NCBI GenBank assembly: GCA_017461445.1
Contig: JAFTXW010000007.1
Span: 62,001 to 126,000 of the forward strand
Origin: Oscillospiraceae bacterium
GTDB taxonomy: Bacteria; Bacillota; Clostridia; Oscillospirales; Oscillospiraceae
Length of the DNA stretch: 64,000 bases
Direction of reading: 5' to 3'
The notes beneath the pieces were generated by a model. It ran no database searches and was not told the DNA's origin. It was given only the letters and a program-made list of their open reading frames with translations. Shown here in pieces: positions 57,692-64,000 of the stretch; position 1 is the stretch's first letter, and each line of letters starts with the position of its first letter. The position numbers were made by a program, and so were the translations under genes.

Positions 57692-58557
57692 TATTTTGTG
57701 TTGTTGATATGCTTTTTGCCGTAGGAAAAGCCCCGGCCCCAGACTTCGGTGACGCTGCTGATGATCATAAAGCAGTCGGGGTCGATGCTCCGGGCCTGCT
57801 GTTCGATTTTTGGCAGCTCGTGGTTGGATACGATGCTCAGGATCACTTCCGTATCCCGGTGCAGGTAGCCGCCCTCACCGTGGAGCATGGTCACGCCACG
57901 GTCCACCTTGGAGAGGATGGCGTTGCGGATGTCCTCGGCCTTTTCGCTGATGATCTTCACCTCGGTCTTGCTGGTGCCGAAGAGCATCACCTTGTTCAGG
58001 GTGATGGAAATGACGATCAGCAGCAGAACGCCGTGAAGCAGATCCACCAGGGGGTGGAAGCTCATCTGGGTCATCATGATGCAGAAATCAAATACCCACA
58101 GGCTGGCGGATACGGGGATGCGGAAGAACTTTTTCAGGATCAGCGGGGGAATGTCCATGCCGCCGGTGGAGGCACCGCCCCGCAGCACAAGTCCCAGGCT
58201 CAGGCCTAGCCCCATGCCCGCAAAAAGGACATTCAGCAGGATATCATCGGTAACGTATACATCCCCCAGAAGGCGGTTCAGAATTTCCAGGGCGATGGGG
58301 TAGAACAGGGAACTGAACAGGGTGGTCATGGCAAACTGGCGGCCCAATATCCACCAGCCAAGGAGCAGCATCACCACGTTGAACACGAAGATGAACCCGG
58401 ACATGGGGATGTTCAGCAGGTTGTTTACCACCAGCGCGATGCCCGTAGTGCCGCAGCTGATCAGGTTGGCGGGCAGCACGAACAGCTTCACCGACAGGGC
58501 GTAGATGATGTTGCCTACAATGACCAGCAGGAAGGACATCCATTTTTTGTTGTTCAT
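57691..58557 (-). CDS. YitT-family membrane protein (DUF2179)
   Basis: A 288-residue protein with about five to six N-terminal transmembrane helices (to about 195), including the conserved LPANLISCGTTGIALVVNNL and LRGGASTGGMDIP stretches. A cytoplasmic DUF2179 domain follows (about 205-275; GVTMLHGEGGYLHRD). Function is not established for the family. The ATG at 58557 has AAAGGGG eight bases upstream. A promoter and a leader terminator precede it, suggesting attenuation. Confidence 0.9.
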   Translation of the reverse strand: MNNKKWMSFLLVIVGNIIYALSVKLFVLPANLISCGTTGIALVVNNLLNIPMSGFIFVFNVVMLLLGWWILGRQFAMTTLFSSLFYPIALEILNRLLGDVYVTDDILLNVLFAGMGLGLSLGLVLRGGASTGGMDIPPLILKKFFRIPVSASLWVFDFCIMMTQMSFHPLVDLLHGVLLLIVISITLNKVMLFGTSKTEVKIISEKAEDIRNAILSKVDRGVTMLHGEGGYLHRDTEVILSIVSNHELPKIEQQARSIDPDCFMIISSVTEVWGRGFSYGKKHINNTK

Positions 58558-58573
58558 TCCAAGAACCCCTTTC

Positions 58574-58613
58574 AAGAAAAAACACGTCTGTCAGAGATTT
58601 TCCCTAACAGACG
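58574..58613 (-). terminator. Terminator in the yitT leader (candidate attenuator)
   Basis: On the minus strand CACGTCTGT..ACAGACGTG forms a long stem followed by TTTTTTC, between the promoter and the start codon. A small hairpin AGGCG/CGCCT (58621-58633) precedes it. Confidence 0.7.
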
Positions 58614-58644
58614 TGGATCAAGGCGTTGCGCCTAATACTCCTAT

Positions 58645-58673
58645 ATTATAACGGGGAAATTTTATTCCGTCAA
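58645..58673 (-). promoter_or_regulatory. Sigma-A promoter of yitT
   Basis: On the minus strand: TTGACG, 17-bp spacer, TATAAT. Confidence 0.8.
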
Positions 58674-58683
58674 GTAGCTTTTT

Positions 58684-58755
58684 GTTAGGAGTTAGGAATT
58701 AGAAGTTTGGAATTTTTTGCATTCCTAATTCCTAACTCATAATTCCTAATTTTTA
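58684..58755. repeat. AT-rich inverted repeat, TTAGGAATTAGGAG family, copy 3
   Basis: TTAGGAGTTAGGAATTAGAA is complementary to CCTAATTCCTAACTCATAAT and the following bases around a short centre. Confidence 0.8.
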
Positions 58756-58814
58756 GAAAAATCTGTTTAACTTCCGAAAATGTGGTCAATACTCAGCTTC
58801 GGAGGTGCTTAATT

Positions 58815-59495
58815 ATGAGCGACAACAAACACAACGGCCGCGGCTTTGGCGGGAAGGGCTACTACATAGCCCTGATCCTGTGCGCCGCAGCCATCGGGAT
58901 CACCGGCTATGTATACCAGCGAAACCAGACCCAGGAGGACGTGTCCCTCCAGGACACCAGTCCGGAGGAGGTGGTGGCGGGGACCATGACCACGGAGGAG
59001 AATGTGGCCGTCCTGGCTACCGACCCCGCACCCCAGACCACAACTCCCACCTCGGAGGCTACCCAGCCCACGGAGAAGAAGCTGAAGACCGCTTCTCCCG
59101 TATCCGGGGAGGAGATCTGCGGCTACTCCATGGAGGCCCTCAGCTACAACCAGACCACCCGGGACTGGCGTGTCCACAACGGCGTGGATCTGGCTGCCCA
59201 GGAGGGGACAGCGGTCTGCGCCGCGGCGGACGGGGAGGTCTATGCCGTCAGCGAGGATGACTCTATGGGCTATACCGTGGTCATCCGCCATGACGGGGGC
59301 TACACCACCTGCTATTCCAGCCTCAGCGAGGATATCCCTGTCAAGACGGGGGATCAGGTGACCATGGGCCAGACCATTGGCTATGTGGGTTCCACCGCTC
59401 TGGTGGAGACCACCCTGGGAAGCCATGTCCATTTCAGTGTATCCTATCAGGATGCCCCTATGGATCCGGCAGAATTCCTGGCCCTGGGCCAATAA
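58815..59495 (+). CDS. M23/LytM peptidase, SpoIIQ-like
   Basis: A 226-residue membrane-anchored protein. One N-terminal transmembrane helix (about 15-37), a Thr/Pro/Glu-rich linker (about 45-95), and a C-terminal LytM domain (about 100-225). Zinc-site residues are kept: HNGVDL and the HVHF motif. Size and layout resemble SpoIIQ, the forespore protein of the engulfment channel, and clostridial SpoIIQ keeps the zinc site too. A cell-wall endopeptidase outside sporulation is an alternative. GGAGGTGCTTAATT ribosome site. Confidence 0.85.
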   Translation: MSDNKHNGRGFGGKGYYIALILCAAAIGITGYVYQRNQTQEDVSLQDTSPEEVVAGTMTTEENVAVLATDPAPQTTTPTSEATQPTEKKLKTASPVSGEEICGYSMEALSYNQTTRDWRVHNGVDLAAQEGTAVCAAADGEVYAVSEDDSMGYTVVIRHDGGYTTCYSSLSEDIPVKTGDQVTMGQTIGYVGSTALVETTLGSHVHFSVSYQDAPMDPAEFLALGQ

Positions 59496-59529
59496 TCCAA
59501 TTGCTTCTTCTCTTTCTTCCTCTTTGAAC

Positions 59530-59567
59530 GGGCCGCCGGGAAATATCCCGGCGGCCCAGCTTTTTTG
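59530..59567 (+). terminator. Terminator of the LytM gene
   Basis: GGGCCGCCGGG aaatat CCCGGCGGCCC stem then AGCTTTTTT. Confidence 0.9.
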
Positions 59568-59598
59568 CGATAAATTGTTGTTTGACGGGTCATTTCAC

Positions 59599-59623
59599 TG
59601 TAGGGCATGCCGCCCGCCCTACG
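59599..59623. repeat. Degenerate GTAGGGC..GCCCTAC palindrome
   Basis: TGTAGGGCATGCCGCCCGCC followed by CTACGG; related to 24207-24238. Confidence 0.5.
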
Positions 59624-59659
59624 GTAGGGAATGCAAACAGTGCGCCTAACGATAATTTA

Positions 59660-59682
59660 AGGGGCCGCATTTGCGGCCCCTT
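59660..59682 (-). terminator. Hairpin after ftsH
   Basis: AAGGGGCCGCA aa? TGCGGCCCCTT stem close to the ftsH stop; the T-tract is weak. Confidence 0.65.
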
Positions 59683-59685
59683 TGG

Positions 59686-61593
59686 TTATTCTTCGGTTGT
59701 CGCATCAGGCGCGGGGAGCTTCTGCTTATCCGCGTTGACGTAAGCCATCAGCTCATCGCCGGTGATGGTCTCCTTTACCAGCAGGTATTCGGAGATCTCG
59801 TCCAGCAGTGCCCGGTTATCCGTCAGCAGCTGCTTGGTTTCGGAATAGGTGGAATCCAGGATCTTCTTGACCTCCTGGTCCACCTCGTAGGCGGTGGTCT
59901 GGGAGCAGTCCATATAGGCTTGGCCGTCCAGGTACTGGCTCTGGACAGAGGCGGTGGTCATCAGGCCCAGGGTGTCGCTCATGCCGTACTGGGTGACCAT
60001 AGCCCGGGCCAGATTGGTGGCCCGCTGGATGTCGTTGGAGGCACCGGTGGTCTGAACGCCGAAGACGATTTGCTCCGCAGCGCGGCCGCCCACCAGAGTC
60101 CGCAGTTCGGTGCGCAGCTCCTGGGCGGTAGAGAGGAACTTCTCCTCCTCGGGCATCTGCATGGTGTAGCCCAGCGCGCCGGAGGTGTGGGGAACGATGG
60201 TGATCTTGGAAACGGGCTGGGAGTGCTTCTCCAGTGCTGCCACCAGGGCGTGACCCACCTCGTGGTAGGCCACCAGCCGCTTTTCCATATCGGTGAGGAC
60301 GGTGTTCTTCTTTTCGGTACCCGCGATAACGGTCTCGAAGGACACCAGCAGATCCTCCTGATTCACCATCTGACGGCCCTGACGGACAGCCCGGAGGGCG
60401 GCTTCATTGACCAGGTTGGCAAGGTCGGCACCCACGGCACCGGCAGTGGCTTGGGCGATCTTCCGCAGGTCCACGTCCTCGCTGAGCTTGATCTTCCGGG
60501 TGTGGACCTTCAGGGTGTCCAGACGGCCCTGGAGGTTGGGACGGTCTACGATGATCCGCCGGTCAAAACGGCCGGGACGGAGCAGGGCCTTGTCCAGAAT
60601 TTCGGGACGGTTGGTAGCCGCCAGGCACACGATGCCCTTGGTGGGCTCGAAGCCGTCGATCTCATTGAGCAGCTGGTTCAGGGTCTGCTCGTGCTCGGAA
60701 TTACCGCCGTAGCGGGTATCCCGGGAGCGGCCCACCGCGTCGATCTCGTCGATGAAGATGATACAGGGAGCTACCTTGGCGGCTTCCTTAAACAGGTCCC
60801 GGACACGGCTTGCGCCCATGCCCACGAACATCTCCACAAAATCGGAGCCGGAGATGGAGAAGAAGGGAACAGCCGCTTCGCCTGCCACAGCCTTTGCCAG
60901 CAGCGTTTTACCGGTGCCGGGGGAGCCAACCAGCAGCGCACCCTTGGGGAGCTTCGCGCCGATGGCGGTGTACTTCTGGGGATTGTGGAGGAAATCGATG
61001 ATCTCCTGCAGGGATTCCTTGGCTTCATCCTGGCCTGCCACGTCCTTGAAGGTAACGCCGGTCTGCTTTTCCATGTAGACCTTGGCCTTGGACTTGCCGA
61101 AGCCGCCCATCATGCCGTCGCCGCCCATCCGCTTGGTCAGGCTGCGCATGAAGAAGAACAGAACCGAGAACATGAGGACGTAATAAATGACCATCATGAT
61201 CATGGAGTTGTCCTCCACGATCTCCTCGTTGACCGTTACGTCCATGGCATACAGCCGGTCCAGCAGCTCCATGTGGTCGCCGCTGGGAAGCCCTGTGTAG
61301 CAGGCTTTCTGGACGGAAGGATCCTTGGCGGCCTCCTCCTTGGTCATATAGAGGATCCGGCCCCGCTCACGCTGCACCTCCACCTCCGCCAGCTGGTCCG
61401 CCTCCATGGCAGTCAGGAAGTCGGAATAGGTGGTCTGGGTATATTGGCTGCTGACCACACCGTTGTAGACCCAGCTGAACAGCAGCACCAGCACCAGGGT
61501 GATGATCAGTGCGGGCCACATTTGGCCCTTGGGACGTTCTCCATCGGGATTTTTGTTGTTATTGTTAGGGGAATTATTGGGATTGTTTTCCAT
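59686..61593 (-). CDS. ftsH: ATP-dependent zinc metalloprotease FtsH
   Basis: A 635-residue membrane AAA+ protease for quality control of membrane and regulatory proteins. It has an Asn/Pro-rich N-terminus, TM1 (about 25-45), an outer FtsH-ext domain, TM2 (about 130-150), and an AAA domain with Walker A GSPGTGKT (223-230), Walker [11 protein letters not shown] and [12 protein letters not shown]. The zinc site HEVGH lies near residue 436. The outer domain is somewhat larger than in E. coli FtsH. Confidence 0.97.
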   Translation of the reverse strand: MENNPNNSPNNNNKNPDGERPKGQMWPALIITLVLVLLFSWVYNGVVSSQYTQTTYSDFLTAMEADQLAEVEVQRERGRILYMTKEEAAKDPSVQKACYTGLPSGDHMELLDRLYAMDVTVNEEIVEDNSMIMMVIYYVLMFSVLFFFMRSLTKRMGGDGMMGGFGKSKAKVYMEKQTGVTFKDVAGQDEAKESLQEIIDFLHNPQKYTAIGAKLPKGALLVGSPGTGKTLLAKAVAGEAAVPFFSISGSDFVEMFVGMGASRVRDLFKEAAKVAPCIIFIDEIDAVGRSRDTRYGGNSEHEQTLNQLLNEIDGFEPTKGIVCLAATNRPEILDKALLRPGRFDRRIIVDRPNLQGRLDTLKVHTRKIKLSEDVDLRKIAQATAGAVGADLANLVNEAALRAVRQGRQMVNQEDLLVSFETVIAGTEKKNTVLTDMEKRLVAYHEVGHALVAALEKHSQPVSKITIVPHTSGALGYTMQMPEEEKFLSTAQELRTELRTLVGGRAAEQIVFGVQTTGASNDIQRATNLARAMVTQYGMSDTLGLMTTASVQSQYLDGQAYMDCSQTTAYEVDQEVKKILDSTYSETKQLLTDNRALLDEISEYLLVKETITGDELMAYVNADKQKLPAPDATTEE

Positions 61594-61739
61594 TTATGAA
61601 TGTTCGCCTCCCGGCATTTTCATTTGCCCTATCATATCACATTTTTTCTCCGTAAGCAATGAACGATTCCATTCTTTGCGGTAAACTTTCTGTGAATAGT
61701 CGACAAATTGTTAATTTTTTGCCAAAACGAAAATAGCAG

Positions 61740-61768
61740 TTGGCAAATCGGACGATATCTGATATAAT
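61740..61768 (+). promoter_or_regulatory. Sigma-A promoter of rlmB
   Basis: TTGGCA, 17-bp spacer, TATAAT. The rest of the 266-bp gap holds a GC-rich imperfect palindrome (GGGGCGTC/GACGCC, 61807-61832). Confidence 0.75.
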
Positions 61769-61859
61769 GTTACAGTCTATAAGTATGTAAAAAGCTGCAC
61801 ATTGCCGGGGCGTCGGGGACGCCGCCCCCTACAATTTAGATTTCAATGGAGAAAACGCT

Positions 61860-62675
61860 ATGAATGAGAAACGCCGTCCCAACGGACGAGAGAATCCCCC
61901 CCGCCGGGCGGACCGGTTTGCCGACCGGACTCCCGTTGAGGAGGTGGAGGGCCAGCTGGAGGGCCGCAATGCCCTGCAGGAGGCCCTAAAGAGCGGCCGC
62001 ACCATCGACAAGGTCTTTGTGGCCATGGGCGATACCGACAAGAGCCTGCAGCGGCTGGCGGCCCAGGCCAAGGAGGCCGGTGCCGTGGTGGTGCCCGTTG
62101 ACCGCCGGAAACTGGATGCCATGTCCACCACCCGGGCCCATCAGGGTGTCATCGCCCTGGCTGCCGCCCATGTGTACTACACCATCGACGACATTCTGGA
62201 GGAAGCCGCCTCCCGGGGCGAGACCCCTTTGATCGTCATCTGCGACGAGCTGTCCGATCCCCACAATCTGGGTGCCATCATGCGTTCTGCCGAGTGCGCC
62301 GGTGCCCACGGTGTCATCATCCCCAAGCGGCGCAGTGTGGGCCTGACGGCTACCGTCGCCAAGGCTTCTGCCGGCGCGGTGGAGTACATGAAGGTGGCAC
62401 GGGTCACCAATATCAACAACGCCATTTCCGAGCTGAAGGAAAAGGGCGTGTGGATCTTCGGCACCGCCGCCGAGGGGTCCATCCCCATGTACAAGGCCGA
62501 TCTTACCGGCCCCACCGCCATCGTCATCGGCAACGAGGGCGACGGCATGAGCCAGCTGGTGCGGAAAAACTGCGATGTGATGGTCCATATCCCCATGAAG
62601 GGCCGGATCAGCTCGCTGAACGCATCCGCCGCCGCATCCATTCTGCTGTATGAGGCAGTGCGCCAGCGGCTGTAA
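61860..62675 (+). CDS. rlmB: 23S rRNA 2'-O-methyltransferase, TrmH/SpoU family (RlmB-like)
   Basis: A 271-residue SPOUT enzyme. A basic, probably disordered N-terminus (1-30) precedes the substrate-binding domain (EGRNALQEALKSG; about 35-105) and the knotted SPOUT domain with motif 1 DELSDPHNLGAIMRSAECAG, motif 2 IVIGNEGDGMSQLV and motif 3 IPMKGRISSLNASAAASI. It most likely makes Gm2251 in 23S rRNA. No good ribosome site is visible (ATGGAGAAAACGCT is the nearest). Confidence 0.93.
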   Translation: MNEKRRPNGRENPPRRADRFADRTPVEEVEGQLEGRNALQEALKSGRTIDKVFVAMGDTDKSLQRLAAQAKEAGAVVVPVDRRKLDAMSTTRAHQGVIALAAAHVYYTIDDILEEAASRGETPLIVICDELSDPHNLGAIMRSAECAGAHGVIIPKRRSVGLTATVAKASAGAVEYMKVARVTNINNAISELKEKGVWIFGTAAEGSIPMYKADLTGPTAIVIGNEGDGMSQLVRKNCDVMVHIPMKGRISSLNASAAASILLYEAVRQRL

Positions 62676-62691
62676 CCAGGAGGAAACCTTT

Positions 62692-64000
62692 ATGGATAAT
62701 AAGCAGAATACCCAGGATCTGGAGCTGGATGACATTCTGAATGAATTCCACCATGTCCCGGGTCAGACAGGCGAGCTGCCGGACATCGATACCGCCGGGC
62801 TGGACAAGGAGCTGGCGGCCCAGATGGAGGAAGTGGATCATCTGCTGGAGGAGCTCCCGGAGCTTCCTGAGATCAAGGTGGAGGCCGTCGATGTGAACGC
62901 CATCCAGCTGGATCCGGTGGAGGGCCAGGTTCCTTCCGCCGTGACCGACGACACCATCCCCATGGAGCTGCCGGAAAAGTCCGGAGAGGAAAAGGAAGTT
63001 CCTATGGGCAATACCGTCCGTATCCCGGTGCCGGAACAGAAGGAAGAGGAGCAGCCTGCAGAGGCGGCGGTCCCTGAGGAAAAGCCTCAGGAGCCGGATT
63101 TCATTCCCCCTCCGCCCATCGTCTTTACCCCCCGCTCCCGTCTGCGGGAGCTGAAAAAGCAGCTGGTGGCAGGCCCGGAAAAGCGGTACTATGAGCTTTC
63201 CGAGATCGGCCTGGGCCGGGTGCAGGTGGCCGCCCTGGCAGCGGCGGTGATCACCGTCCTGTGCGCCCTGGTCAGCGGCTCCTATTCCCTGGGTTTCCTG
63301 CCAGAGTCCCGGCTGCGGTTTGTGATCTTCACCCAGTTTTTGGGTATGATGACCTGCGGCCTGCTGGGCTGCCATTTGATGATGGACAGCGTCAGCGACC
63401 TGTTTAAGGGAAAATTCACCGTCAATACATTGCTGACCGTCACCTTCTTTGCCTGCTGCGCCGATGCTGTGATGAGCCTGTACGAGCTGCGGGTGCCCTG
63501 CTGTGTGGCCTTCTGTCTGGAAATGACTATGGCACTGTGGCAGCGTTACCAAAAGCGCAGCACAGAAATAGCCCAGATGGACACCATGCGCAAGGCCGTC
63601 CGGCTGAACAGCCTGGTGAAGGTGCCCGATTTCTATGAGGGCAAGGCGGGCCTTCTCCGGGGCGAGGGCCAGGTTGCCCATTTTATGGATACCTATAATG
63701 CCGTCTCCGGCCCGGAAATGGTTCAGAATGCCTGCGCCGTGGTGAGCCTGCTGGGCAGCATTGCCATTGCGGTCTTTGCCGGGATGCTTCACGGCAAAGG
63801 AATGGCGGTGCAGATCTTTGCCGCGACCCTGCTGGTGTCCGTTCCTGCCAGCTCCTTTGTCTGCCTGTCCCGCCCCATGGCCATCCTGGAGCGGCGGCTG
63901 CATATGGTGGGCACTGTGCTGTGCGGCTGGAAGGGCGTAAAGAAGCTGGCCGGAAAGGCCGTCTTCCCCCTGCGGGACGAGGATCTGTTCCCCCAGGGCA
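62692..64000 (+). CDS. Acidic-tailed multi-pass membrane protein, 3'-truncated by window edge
   Basis: The frame is open from ATG 62692 (AGGAGGAAACCTTT upstream, 16 bp after rlmB) to the end of the window, at least 436 residues. Residues about 1-150 are acidic and Pro-rich (disordered). Hydrophobic helices occur near 180-205, 210-225, 242-265, 266-285, 345-365 and 367-385. The helix pattern and the VSVPASSFVCLSRPMAILER..GTVLCGWKGVKKL stretch resemble the membrane part of P1B-type ATPases, with VPAS where those have CPC. The catalytic DKTG part would lie beyond the window. Function unknown. Confidence 0.7.
   Translation, partial: MDNKQNTQDLELDDILNEFHHVPGQTGELPDIDTAGLDKELAAQMEEVDHLLEELPELPEIKVEAVDVNAIQLDPVEGQVPSAVTDDTIPMELPEKSGEEKEVPMGNTVRIPVPEQKEEEQPAEAAVPEEKPQEPDFIPPPPIVFTPRSRLRELKKQLVAGPEKRYYELSEIGLGRVQVAALAAAVITVLCALVSGSYSLGFLPESRLRFVIFTQFLGMMTCGLLGCHLMMDSVSDLFKGKFTVNTLLTVTFFACCADAVMSLYELRVPCCVAFCLEMTMALWQRYQKRSTEIAQMDTMRKAVRLNSLVKVPDFYEGKAGLLRGEGQVAHFMDTYNAVSGPEMVQNACAVVSLLGSIAIAVFAGMLHGKGMAVQIFAATLLVSVPASSFVCLSRPMAILERRLHMVGTVLCGWKGVKKLAGKAVFPLRDEDLFPQG

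Overview
This 64 kb window is a gene-dense, high-GC (high-50s percent by eye) stretch of a Firmicutes chromosome. It is most likely a gut Clostridia of the Oscillospiraceae/Ruminococcaceae type. The basis is AGGAGG ribosome sites, sigma-A promoters with 16-17 bp spacers, Firmicutes-type gene families (TypA, Jag/YidC/YidD/RnpA/RpmH, rubrerythrin, YitT, QueT, a SpoIIQ-like LytM protein, BspA-like leucine-rich-repeat and cell-wall-binding-repeat-2 surface protein) and many palindromic intergenic repeats. No species is claimed.

Layout: 1-4.6 kb holds the 3' part of aspS, an ECF sigma factor with a coupled membrane partner, and a secreted serpin. 4.7-6.6 kb has rubrerythrin and an MFS transporter. 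6.6-10.7 kb is a deoxynucleoside salvage operon (tdk-deoC-deoD-deoB-cdd) with a hairpin repeat in every junction. 10.9-15.3 kb has a DUF4349 lipoprotein carrying the same ECF-type promoter as the sigma gene, then jag-yidC-yidD-rnpA-rpmH. 15.3-24.2 kb has a CapA-like protein, typA, trmB, mnmG, an M14 peptidase, a HAD phosphatase and an AAC(6')-like acetyltransferase. 24.3-28.1 kb is a polyamine ABC transporter with a fused permease/binding protein (PotC-PotD). 28.3-33.8 kb has queT behind a preQ1-I-like leader, a DUF2156/GNAT pair, a HAD hydrolase and a GH3 glycosidase. 34-38.1 kb is a heterodimeric ABC exporter followed by an orphan attenuator-like transcription unit. 38.3-43.5 kb has a 2-hydroxyacid dehydrogenase, a small unknown protein, and metF-metV-(MetV::RnfC2), a methylene-THF reductase module.

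43.8-49.2 kb is an AraC-regulated lacZ locus ending in galE. Between lacZ and galE, the 5' end of a GPH sugar symporter gene is joined to the 3' end of galT, a deletion scar. 49.2-51.6 kb is a decayed integration hotspot at tRNA-Ala(GGC), holding remnants of two related serine recombinases, a broken Fic gene and duplicated tRNA pieces. 51.6-64 kb has pcp, a large surface protein opposite an XRE regulator with shared operators, galK, yitT behind a terminator-containing leader, a LytM peptidase, ftsH, rlmB, and the start of a membrane protein with a P-type-ATPase-like layout.

The strongest leads are: (1) the shared ECF promoter of the sigma operon and the DUF4349 gene; (2) the MetF/MetV/MetV::RnfC2 module; (3) the orphan promoter-miniORF-hairpin-terminator unit at 37.9-38.1 kb; (4) the modular hairpin-array repeats, especially the TCGATAT-linked array between deoD and deoB; (5) the lac/gal deletion and tRNA-Ala accretion scars; and (6) the XRE/surface-protein operator region.
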